From Bdellovibrionales bacterium (lineage in GTDB: Bacteria > Bdellovibrionota > Bdellovibrionia > Bdellovibrionales > UBA1609), in assembly GCA_016714165.1 (NCBI GenBank), contig JADJNU010000001.1, forward strand, positions 496,001 through 560,000: a stretch of 64,000 nt of DNA. Direction: 5' to 3'. Below the pieces are notes generated by a model. That model was not told the origin of the DNA and ran no database searches. It was given only the letters and a program-made list of their open reading frames with translations. Made by a program: the position numbers and the translations under genes. Shown one piece after another: positions 47,735 through 55,422 of the stretch (position 1 is the first letter of the stretch; each line of letters begins with the position of its first letter).

Positions 47735-49357
47735 ATGGGAATTGATAGTCTTCATTGGCTCCGCACGCGAAAGAGGCTTCTTCAACAGTTGAAGAAACAG
47801 GTGAAGTTGCGTTTGGGAGGAGAATCGGAGGATGTTCTTCATTATGCCCAGGAATATAAAAATGAGTTCAATGGAAGATGGCGAGAGGTCTCTCACCAGC
47901 AATTTCAGGGCAATTTATTGAAGGCGACCCTCATTCTTGGAGGAGATTTTCATGCGTTTGGTCAGTCGCAGAGGAGCCATATGCGACTTTTGAGAGATTT
48001 CCCAAACAAGGACTCTGTCATTTTGGCGGTCGAGTGCTTCGAGTCCCGACATCAAGCGGCAGTAGATGCCTATATAACGTCTCAAAAAATGAAAGAAGAA
48101 CAGTTTTTGGAAGCGATCCAATGGTCAGCTCGTTGGGGGTTTCCGTGGGAGCACTATCGGCCACTTTTTGAACTTGCCAGAGAAAGAAAATATCGAGTTG
48201 TGGCTCTGAATCGCTATTTTAGGACTCGATCAGAATCAAATCTACAGAAGCGAGATATTCATGCTGCTAAGGTTTTGGCTGCGACTCGAAGAGACTACCC
48301 GAATCACTTTGTCTATGTCCTTTTTGGGGATTTGCATTTGGCGGAGAAGCATTTGCTAAAAGCTCTAAAAGAAGAGGGAGCTTTAGCCAAGGAGAAGGTA
48401 CTTCGAGTTTTCCTTAACTCAGAAAAATTGTATTTTAGGCAAGCAAAACAGGGATCGGTAAGCCGCCATATTGTTTTGCGCGGAGGGAAAGATCGATATT
48501 GTCTGTTAACGGCTCCGCCATGGGTCAAGTGGCAAAGTTATCTCATGTATCTTGAGCAGACCTATGACCGTGATTTAGATGAAGAAGGTGGAATCGACTA
48601 CACTGATCACGTGGCCTCTCTCATTCGATTGGCAGGAGACGATTTGGGGATCAGACTCAAAATCCAGGATATTGCCGTCTATGGCAGTGAAGATAGATCT
48701 CTTCATCAAATCTCCCAGAAATTATTGAACGAGTATGAGATGAAAATCTTTGCGCATTTAATTGATCGTGATCGAAGTTTTTTTATTCCTCAAGGGGGGA
48801 TGTTTTACCTCTCGCGTCCCACGATCAACCATGCTGCTGGATTGGCTGGACAATATATTCAAGCCAAATTGAGCGGAAGATCTCATACGGTTTGGGATAT
48901 GCCCAATGATTTTATTGCCTCGATCTGGGTCGAATCAGTCAGTTTTTTTGTGAGTAAGCTGATCAACTCTCACCGAATGAGTGAATCCCTGCGATCTATT
49001 CGCCAGGAACTAGAAGCAGGTGATCCAAGAGGTCGCGGACGGGAAGTTCTCCTCATTGTTCTTGATCAGCGCATGAGCGAAATTATTCAAATTCACAGTG
49101 GTCGCAGGAGATCTCGTCGCTATCGACCTCCTCGAAAAAGCCAATACTTGGATGCTTCAAGAATTCTGGGGAATATGATGGGCGAGAGAATGTTCACGGC
49201 ATTTAAGCTTGGACGCTTGCCGCTAAAAAGTTTGATCAATTTAATTTCTCAGGATGTTTTTTCGGATGATTTTTCGGATATTTATTTTCAGACCATCAGA
49301 AGACTTGAGTCACACAGTGCAGAATCCCAGAAAAATTTGGTTGGGGGGAGCGGGTGA
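47735..49357 (+). CDS. ChaN-like (Cofac_haem_bdg / DUF399) family protein
   Basis: 540 residues. The first ~260 resemble the ChaN-like fold: LKATLILGGDFHAFGQSQRS is the family's GE/D-x-H region. VILAVECFESRHQAAVDAYI, FPWEHYRPLFELARERKY and FGDLHLAEKHL also fit. The C-terminal ~280 residues are of unknown type and are basic. There is no signal peptide, unlike many ChaN lipoproteins. ATG 47735 has a GAGG about five bases upstream. The stop overlaps the next gene's start, so they form an operon. Heme binding is not shown by the sequence. Confidence 0.7.
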   Translation: MGIDSLHWLRTRKRLLQQLKKQVKLRLGGESEDVLHYAQEYKNEFNGRWREVSHQQFQGNLLKATLILGGDFHAFGQSQRSHMRLLRDFPNKDSVILAVECFESRHQAAVDAYITSQKMKEEQFLEAIQWSARWGFPWEHYRPLFELARERKYRVVALNRYFRTRSESNLQKRDIHAAKVLAATRRDYPNHFVYVLFGDLHLAEKHLLKALKEEGALAKEKVLRVFLNSEKLYFRQAKQGSVSRHIVLRGGKDRYCLLTAPPWVKWQSYLMYLEQTYDRDLDEEGGIDYTDHVASLIRLAGDDLGIRLKIQDIAVYGSEDRSLHQISQKLLNEYEMKIFAHLIDRDRSFFIPQGGMFYLSRPTINHAAGLAGQYIQAKLSGRSHTVWDMPNDFIASIWVESVSFFVSKLINSHRMSESLRSIRQELEAGDPRGRGREVLLIVLDQRMSEIIQIHSGRRRSRRYRPPRKSQYLDASRILGNMMGERMFTAFKLGRLPLKSLINLISQDVFSDDFSDIYFQTIRRLESHSAESQKNLVGGSG

Positions 49358-51225
49358 TGGCCAAATGGTACTTTGTAGATGAGGGGAAGCCTCGAGGACC
49401 TTTGGGTGAAAATGAAATTGTGCTTGCCGCAAAGGAGGGGCATCTGGGCCCTCTGGATCTCATCTTCAGAGATGGATCGGAGCGATGGATTCCAGCGCGC
49501 GAATTGGAATTTTTGCAGGATATTTTTCGCGAAACCATTGAAGGTCCTGACGTGGTGCCGCAGTGGATAGTATTGAGGAAGAAACCTCGAGATGATGGAG
49601 CTGGATACCTGCAGTCTGGACCTTTTTCTACCCAAGAAATTCGTGACAAGATTAAAGTGGGCGATCTTGATTTTGATGATTATGTTTGGAAAGAGGGAAG
49701 AGAAAAGTGGTCCAAGATTTCTCAGACGAGGGAGTTTAACCCACAGTACGACGAGACTCGAACCAAAGAAAAGAATGCTCCTTCCGGGATCCGAGTTCGG
49801 CCAGAATCAGCAGAAGTCCAAGCTGAGGATCTTCTCAAAAATGTTCTCAAAGCAAAAAAGCCAAAAAAAGGCAAAAAAGAGAGATTTGATCCCGAAGCCA
49901 CACAACTGGATATTCCACTTGAGGCGCAAAAATCTGAGATTCTTGATGATTCAGTAACTTTGACAGAATTTCATGAATTGAGTCAAACAGCTAGTTTGCC
50001 TGGGGCTTCGAAGTCTCAGGAGCGCGAGGAATTTCTCAAAGAGCGCCAAGCCAAGGCCGCGGTGCGAATTCCAGCTCCTGTGATAAAGAATGAAGCGCCG
50101 GTGTTTGTTAAAAAGGAAGCTCGTTCGGATGAGGTAAAGACGGCAGTTCTTGGATTGATTCCGAGTTTATCGGCAAGAGTATTCCTGACATTTATGGCGC
50201 TCACTTTTCTTGGAACAGGATTCTGGCTGGTTTATTCATCGATACCCAAGCGCGCCGAGCTCGAGGCGATAAAAAAACAGAGAGAATTGGATCAGCGTGA
50301 GTCTCAGCGGAGAGAAAAAGAACAGCTTGGACAAAGGAGTGATCAGGAAATTCCTGGAACCGAGGAAAGTGATGATACTCAGGGTGGAGCCGATGGAGGT
50401 TTGGGTGCTGCCGACAAGAGTAAGAGAGAGGAGATACCAAAGACCTCGGTCGTGGCGCCCCCCCCTAGTCCGCCAAAGCCCAAAGAATTTCCAAAGCAAA
50501 ATCCTTCTTATTTAAAGATTCAAACCGCAGATTGGAAGGACAAGGCGCAGGCTCGGTTGGTTTATTCGACAGATGGAAGCCATCATTTTCCGCTTTCTGT
50601 TACAATTTACGGAAGAGCCGGAGAAATTTTGGCACGCGCAAGTTATTTGAGAAAATGGGAGCTAAAGGCCAAGCCGGGTGAAGAGAGATCTCTGTCTATC
50701 GGTAAGCTGGGGTTGGGGGACGGAAGTTATCGGGTCTCAGCGAAGATTGATAATATCACGGCAACAACAACTGTGTTTATCGGAAGCAAGGACAGTCAGT
50801 TTCAGATCGCATTGCAGGCTCAGCGAAAGAAAATTTCATGGCGTCATCAGCGTGAGAGAAAACGTCTTTATCAAGCCACTGAAAGACTTTTGGCTTTGAG
50901 CAAGGATGTGGAGCTTCAAGCTCGCAGTTTGGTTTTTCATCGTAAAGCGGAGTGGAATGTCTACTACAAAAATTGGTCAGCAAAATTGAGAGCTGCCTTT
51001 GTTTCTGAAATGGACATCAATGGAACTTCTGCGTACAAATATGTGCATTCCCAGGAATGGATTGATCTGAGAAACAACTTTAACGAGCTTCGAACGATTA
51101 CCACCAAGATTCACAAAGAGATAAATTCAAAAGGGGCATCTGAACTTGCCCCCTTGCAGACCCTTGTCGCCGAGATGTCAAAATTATCCCGTCGGGTCAA
51201 GGATCTTACTCTGTGGAGACAATAG
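49357..51225 (+). CDS. Tandem GYF_2-domain membrane protein
   Basis: 622 residues from ATG 49357 (GGGGAG at 49343-49348). Two GYF_2-type domains lie at about 1-60 (KWYFVDEGKPRGPLGENEI) and 65-130 (QSGPFSTQEIRDKIKVGDLD). A charged linker follows (130-270). One membrane helix (about 274-294, VFLTFMALTFLGTGFWLVYS) and a proline-rich, Glu-Lys-rich stretch come next. A periplasmic beta-rich region (about 380-470) and a coiled-coil end (about 490-620) complete it. GYF_2 domains often read motility or membrane-complex states. The start overlaps the ChaN-like gene by a few bases, so the two are co-transcribed. Confidence 0.75.
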   Translation: MAKWYFVDEGKPRGPLGENEIVLAAKEGHLGPLDLIFRDGSERWIPARELEFLQDIFRETIEGPDVVPQWIVLRKKPRDDGAGYLQSGPFSTQEIRDKIKVGDLDFDDYVWKEGREKWSKISQTREFNPQYDETRTKEKNAPSGIRVRPESAEVQAEDLLKNVLKAKKPKKGKKERFDPEATQLDIPLEAQKSEILDDSVTLTEFHELSQTASLPGASKSQEREEFLKERQAKAAVRIPAPVIKNEAPVFVKKEARSDEVKTAVLGLIPSLSARVFLTFMALTFLGTGFWLVYSSIPKRAELEAIKKQRELDQRESQRREKEQLGQRSDQEIPGTEESDDTQGGADGGLGAADKSKREEIPKTSVVAPPPSPPKPKEFPKQNPSYLKIQTADWKDKAQARLVYSTDGSHHFPLSVTIYGRAGEILARASYLRKWELKAKPGEERSLSIGKLGLGDGSYRVSAKIDNITATTTVFIGSKDSQFQIALQAQRKKISWRHQRERKRLYQATERLLALSKDVELQARSLVFHRKAEWNVYYKNWSAKLRAAFVSEMDINGTSAYKYVHSQEWIDLRNNFNELRTITTKIHKEINSKGASELAPLQTLVAEMSKLSRRVKDLTLWRQ

Positions 51226-51260
51226 GATTGAAACTAAGCACTTGTTCTTTTGCTCAGGCT

Positions 51261-51563
51261 TTAGAGCTGACCCGATTTCTTGCGCCAGCCGTTGATTGTG
51301 CTTTCCTTAAAATCCTTGCCTGGTCGGAAGCGAGGCACGCAACTTGCTGGAATCGTCATGAGAGAGCCAGTTTTGGGGTTGCGACCATTTCGAGATTTTC
51401 GCATGGCTCGATCGAAGGTGCCAAACCCGACCAATTTGACCTCCTGCCCACTGCATACCGATTTTTGAACAATTTCTAAGATCGAATTTAAAAACTCCTC
51501 TGATTGAGTCTTGCTGATTTGGTTCTTTTGCGCTAACTGGTCAATCAATTCTGCTTTGTTCAC
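51261..51563 (-). CDS. HU/IHF family DNA-binding protein
   Basis: 100 residues of the bacterial histone-like family. The frame NKAELIDQLAQKNQISKTQS is the HU N-terminus. VKLVGFGTFDRAMRKSRNGR is the GFGTF and beta-arm region. RNPKTG then matches the conserved RNP-x-T-G loop. GTG 51563 is chosen because GGAGG lies about seven bases upstream and because homology begins there. Distinguishing HU from IHF by eye is not possible. It lies convergent with the GYF_2 gene and divergent from argS. Confidence 0.9.
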   Translation of the reverse strand: MNKAELIDQLAQKNQISKTQSEEFLNSILEIVQKSVCSGQEVKLVGFGTFDRAMRKSRNGRNPKTGSLMTIPASCVPRFRPGKDFKESTINGWRKKSGQL

Positions 51564-51709
51564 TGAGTATCCTCCCGTCATTGGGAATTAGGTGCGATTT
51601 TTTTGAGGATGGCCAAACTAAGGCGGTGAAATCGATCGGTCAAGAAAATCTAAGCTGCGGCAGGTGAAAATCATTTAAAAGAGAAGCATTAACTGGTAGT
51701 TTTAAAAAT

Positions 51710-53418
51710 ATGTTGACAGATTTAAAGCAAAAAATTGTGACCGACCTCTCAGCCATCATTCATCTACCGGAACGGGAAGTTATGTCCCTTCTAGAGGTTC
51801 CAAAGGGATTGGATCATGGACATCTGGCCCTTCCTGTTTTTTTATGGCCAAAGAACTCAAAAAGGCACCAGTCTTGATAGCCCAGGAGGTAGCCCTGCAG
51901 ATTAAGGCGCGTCATAATCCTCTCATTGAAAAGGTAGTCCCTTTGAGTGGTTTTGTAAATATTCACCTCAATCCTCAATCTTTTCAGGAGGCCCTGCTGA
52001 AATCAGTTCATGAGCAAGGTGATGCTCTTGGATACAGCGAGGAGGGACGAGGAAAGAATCTTGTGATTGATTTTTCCTCGCCAAATGTTGCAAAGCCTAT
52101 GAGCGTTGGCCATTTGCGAGCGACGGTGATTGGCCAGGCCATCGCCAATCTGGCTAAATCCCAGGGGTACCATGTCATCGGTTTGAATCATCTTGGAGAT
52201 TGGGGGGTTCAGTTTGGAAAATTAGCTTGGGCCTACTTGAATTGGGGAAATGAGTACGATTTTGACGCAAGACCTTTTGAATCTCTTTTTCAAATCTATG
52301 TCCGCTTTCATGAGCAAGCTGAAAAGGACGAGAATTTGAACATCCAGGGCTCGCTCACATTTAAGAGACTCGAAGAAGGGGATTCTCAGGTCACAGAAAT
52401 TTGGAAGAAGTTCGTTGATGTCTCCATGCTTGAATACAAAAGGCTTTGGGCGCTATTGGGAGTTCAGCATGATTTGGTGCGGGGAGAATCATTTTACAAT
52501 GATAAGCTGAAGCCCACGGAAGCTCTCATAGAAAAGGCAGGCCTTTTGGAAGAGAGCCAGGGGGCCATGGTGGTTCGCCTTGAAAGTGAAGGCCTTCCGC
52601 CTTGTTTGATTCGAAAATCCGATGGAGCTTCTCTTTACGCAACTCGCGATATTGCCAGCGCGATATACAGACGAGAAGAATTGAAGGCCGATCTCAATCT
52701 CTATGTGGTCGGAGAGGAGCAAACTCTTCATTTCAAGCAAGTATTTCATGTCCTAAAAAAGATGGGATTTGAATGGGCCAAGGACTGTCATCATATCTCT
52801 TTTGGTCTTTACCATTTTAAAGAGGGCCGTATGTCGACTCGAAAGGGCAATGTTGTGCTCTTAGAGGAGGTTCTCAGCAAAGCCATCGAAATGATGAGGG
52901 ACTTGGTTCAAGAAAAAAATCCAGACTTGAGTGATCGAGAGAAGGATCTAGTGGCTCGCCAAGTTGGCGTGGGAGCTGTGATTTTTAATGATCTGGTCAA
53001 TGATCGCGTGAAAAACGTTGAATTTGATTTGGCTCGAGTTTTAAGTTTTGAGGGCGACAGCGGTCCTTATGTGCAATATATGAACGTGCGTTGCCTGAGT
53101 GTGCTACGCAAATACGGGCATGAAATACCTCATGACATGCCAGTTGTTTTAGATTCTCAATGGGAAAGAGAACTCATTCGTCAGTTAATGAATTTTCAAG
53201 ATGTCCTTCACGGGGCCTTTCGCCAGTTCAAGCCTCACATTCTCGCTGTGTACCTTTTGGATCTATGCCAGGCTTTCAGTCAATTCTATCATCACTGTCG
53301 GGTTTTAGGCGAAGCGCCTCAGATTGAACGATCGCGAGTGGCTCTCGTCTATGCCGTTCACAGAGTGCTAACTTGTGGGCTTAAGATTTTAAATATTGAA
53401 GCCCCTGATGTGATGTAG
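51710..53418 (+). CDS. argS: Arginyl-tRNA synthetase, frameshifted in a T-run
   Basis: ArgRS charges tRNA(Arg). The frame from ATG 51710 gives the N-terminal tRNA-binding domain (LTDLKQKIVTDLSAIIHLPE) and ends LALPVFLWPKN. The next frame continues FMAKELKKAPVLIAQEVALQ through the catalytic core, with the HIGH-like region VGHLRATVIG and the KMSKS-like MSTRKGN, to the anticodon-binding domain. One extra T in the run at 51837-51843 (seven T) restores ALPVFFMAKELKKAP. A broken copy of an essential gene is unlikely, so this is probably a homopolymer miscall. Restored length is about 569 residues, near E. coli ArgS (577). Confidence 0.92.
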
Positions 53419-53524
53419 CGGCTTCGCCTCCCATTATAATGACTCTGGGGCAAAAATATTTGTAGGCTTCTTATGATTAGAAAATAGACTTGTGCGATCG
53501 CGGAATTCCTGGAAAAATGCGTAC

Positions 53525-53659
53525 ATGGTACGCCGTTTTCTAGAAGACAAGATCACATCGAATTTGAAGTACAAAAGCGTGTTGCTGCTCGGTCCACGCC
53601 AGGTCGGGAAGTCGACTCTCTTTCTTGAAATGAAATGTGGAGCCCTTCTTGTATTGTAG
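53525..53659 (+). pseudogene. AAA ATPase (DUF4143-type) N-terminal fragment
   Basis: A 44-codon frame reading MVRRFLEDKITSNLKYKSVL and then LLGPRQVGKSTLF. The P-loop GPRQVGKST and its approach match the start of AAA_14/DUF4143 ATPases, which are usually about 400 residues. After the P-loop the frame enters a short repeat (53626-53649) and stops. Everything after Walker A is missing, so this is a gene remnant. Confidence 0.6.
53626..53649 (+). repeat. 24-bp direct repeat, copy 1
   Basis: The sequence starting TGAAATGAAATGTGGAGC is identical over 24 bases to 55348-55371, 1722 bp away, and both are read in the same frame as EMKCGALLV. Weaker similarity continues for about 25 bases. The pair flanks the secreted HELSH gene and a minus-strand fragment. 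Confidence 0.85.
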
Positions 53660-53704
53660 TGTCGGAGAAGTAGCGCAAAAGAATGAACGAGTTGCCTCTG
53701 CGTT

Positions 53705-54097
53705 CTACTGATGAGCCTTCGATTGCGCATAGGGATCACTCGATATAACTTCGCTACCAAAGAATTTGTTGCCTCGATTTCTTTTGAATTCGGGATGTCG
53801 TCCAACGAAAAAAATCTGATCGATTTCTTTAAGTTCATCATAAAAACGTTTTGCCTGGGTGAAAAATACTTCATCACCGTGCAGCCTCTGATTAAAGTAG
53901 TTGATAATCCCAGCATTTTTTCCTCGAAGGGAGCTGATAGTTTCACCGTATTCTGGTGAGTAAAGTAGCTGAGCAAGTAATCCGTAGGCATGCGATTGAG
54001 AAGAATTTTCTGGAAAGCAAAAAAGGACTTCGAGCGCCTGTTCGACCCCCCTGGAGTTTAAAAAACCTGAAGTTAAGGATGGAACTTTTCCTGTCAC
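53705..54097 (-). CDS. Partial or broken hypothetical protein
   Basis: A 130-codon minus-strand frame from GTG 54097 that looks coding by composition (for example LEVLFCFPENSSQSHAYGLL and LYSPEYGETISSLRGKN). The same frame is open for about 20 codons further upstream before a stop. There is no recognised domain, ribosome-binding site or signal peptide at the present start. It may be the C-terminal part of a larger secreted protein. It sits between the two direct repeats, so truncation by rearrangement is possible. Confidence 0.35.
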   Translation of the reverse strand: MTGKVPSLTSGFLNSRGVEQALEVLFCFPENSSQSHAYGLLAQLLYSPEYGETISSLRGKNAGIINYFNQRLHGDEVFFTQAKRFYDELKEIDQIFFVGRHPEFKRNRGNKFFGSEVISSDPYAQSKAHQ

Positions 54098-54217
54098 ACA
54101 GAGCTTATCTGCAGGTTCGAATATGGTCCAGATGCCCCAGAAATGTCGGCTGCACGGACATTTTCACCAAAAAAAGTCATTGTTTCAAAGGAAAATATTC
54201 AGCACAGGTTTTGCATT

Positions 54218-55261
54218 ATGAGCTGTATGGATTTCCAAAATATCCTAGGCCAGCTTGAGGGTGTCTCTTTTCGCAAATTTAGGCATAATATTCCCAAAAT
54301 TTGTCGCCTTTCCTTCTGCACTTTTCTATTAGCTTGCGCGTTCTTCTTAGCTATTCAGAATTTTGCAGAGGCTTCATCGTGCCTAAGATCGTTGGTTTCA
54401 TCATCAAGTGAAATCGAAGATAGGATCATTAGAATTCTTTCCAAGAAATTGACATCGCCAGATGATCAAGAATGGAAGAGCGAGATGGCTCGAGCTGATA
54501 AAATTCTAGCTCAAATCGTTGCAGAAAAACTTAGTTCGCTTCCAGAGGCGAAAAGCGAGGCTCTCATAAAAGGTTTGGAAGCCATTGACTACGAAATATC
54601 CAGAGACGGAAGTCAACACGGATCTGTTAAGTACTCTCCCGATATTTTGCCTCAATTGGTGATGGAGGCCCTTCATGCAGGGCCCTATAGCCGGATTGTA
54701 TTGCGCCATGAATTGAGTCACTATATTAGAATACATGGAGGTCACAGCGATTCGCAGATGGCATTCAACGAAGCAGAGAAACGTCTGAATCGTCCAAATG
54801 GACTTCTACGTGAAGAGGCGCGCGCTCTTTCGGATGAGTATGATTTTGTCCACCTCCTGTGGAAAGTCGAAGACATAGGAAGATTGACAAGCATGGTCCA
54901 CCATGAACCCGCTGATTCAATTCAGATGCTTCGTCAAGCCGGCATGATGAATGGGGACGGGCGGTTGATGTTTGGAAAACAATTTTCGAAGTTATCCGAC
55001 TCAGAGAAACTGAAACTCATGCCCCACGTGAGAGAATGGATGGACTATCAACAGAGAATTTTTTTTGTTGATACTGTTAAAGAAGTCCTCCTGACATCAA
55101 AGAGTCAGTTTGTAAAACACCGATTGCGTTTATATCGGCCTGAGCAAGCTCATAGGAACATTACTTCATGGGCCAAAAAATATTTTCCTGGTGGCTTTGT
55201 CCGCGTTCTCGATGTCTTGGGCGTTTTCGAACTAATAAGCAGAATCAGTATCAGCAAGTGA
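54218..55261 (+). CDS. Exported putative zinc metallopeptidase (HELSH motif)
   Basis: About 347 residues. An export segment (CRLSFCTFLLACAFFLAIQN, ending near EAS) follows ATG 54218, which is preferred over ATG 54143. Near the middle is RHELSHYIRIHGGHSD with HELSH at 164-168, matching the HExxH zinc-binding signature. Another His pair lies eight and more residues later, and an acidic stretch LREEARALSDEYD follows about 30 residues on; these could hold the third ligand. I recognise no peptidase family. Zinc binding and proteolysis are inference from the motif. It may be a secreted or periplasmic protein. Confidence 0.55.
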   Translation: MSCMDFQNILGQLEGVSFRKFRHNIPKICRLSFCTFLLACAFFLAIQNFAEASSCLRSLVSSSSEIEDRIIRILSKKLTSPDDQEWKSEMARADKILAQIVAEKLSSLPEAKSEALIKGLEAIDYEISRDGSQHGSVKYSPDILPQLVMEALHAGPYSRIVLRHELSHYIRIHGGHSDSQMAFNEAEKRLNRPNGLLREEARALSDEYDFVHLLWKVEDIGRLTSMVHHEPADSIQMLRQAGMMNGDGRLMFGKQFSKLSDSEKLKLMPHVREWMDYQQRIFFVDTVKEVLLTSKSQFVKHRLRLYRPEQAHRNITSWAKKYFPGGFVRVLDVLGVFELISRISISK

Positions 55262-55347
55262 GATAGAGGATTGTCTGGAAAAAAGGCCGAGCAAATTAAA
55301 AAATGGGGTGTTAGCGGCCCCGAACAGGACCTGTCTAACTACCGATC

Positions 55348-55371
55348 TGAAATGAAATGTGGAGCCCTTCT
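55348..55371 (+). repeat. 24-bp direct repeat, copy 2
   Basis: Identical over 24 bases to 53626-53649. Here the same reading frame continues as VVSAKGTEAKLVVSGAHYFR to a stop at 55459 within the convergent gene's 3' end. No gene is called for that frame. Confidence 0.85.
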
Positions 55372-55422
55372 CGTAGTGTCCGCGAAGGGCACAGAAGCGA
55401 AGCTCGTTGTCTCTGGTGCGCA

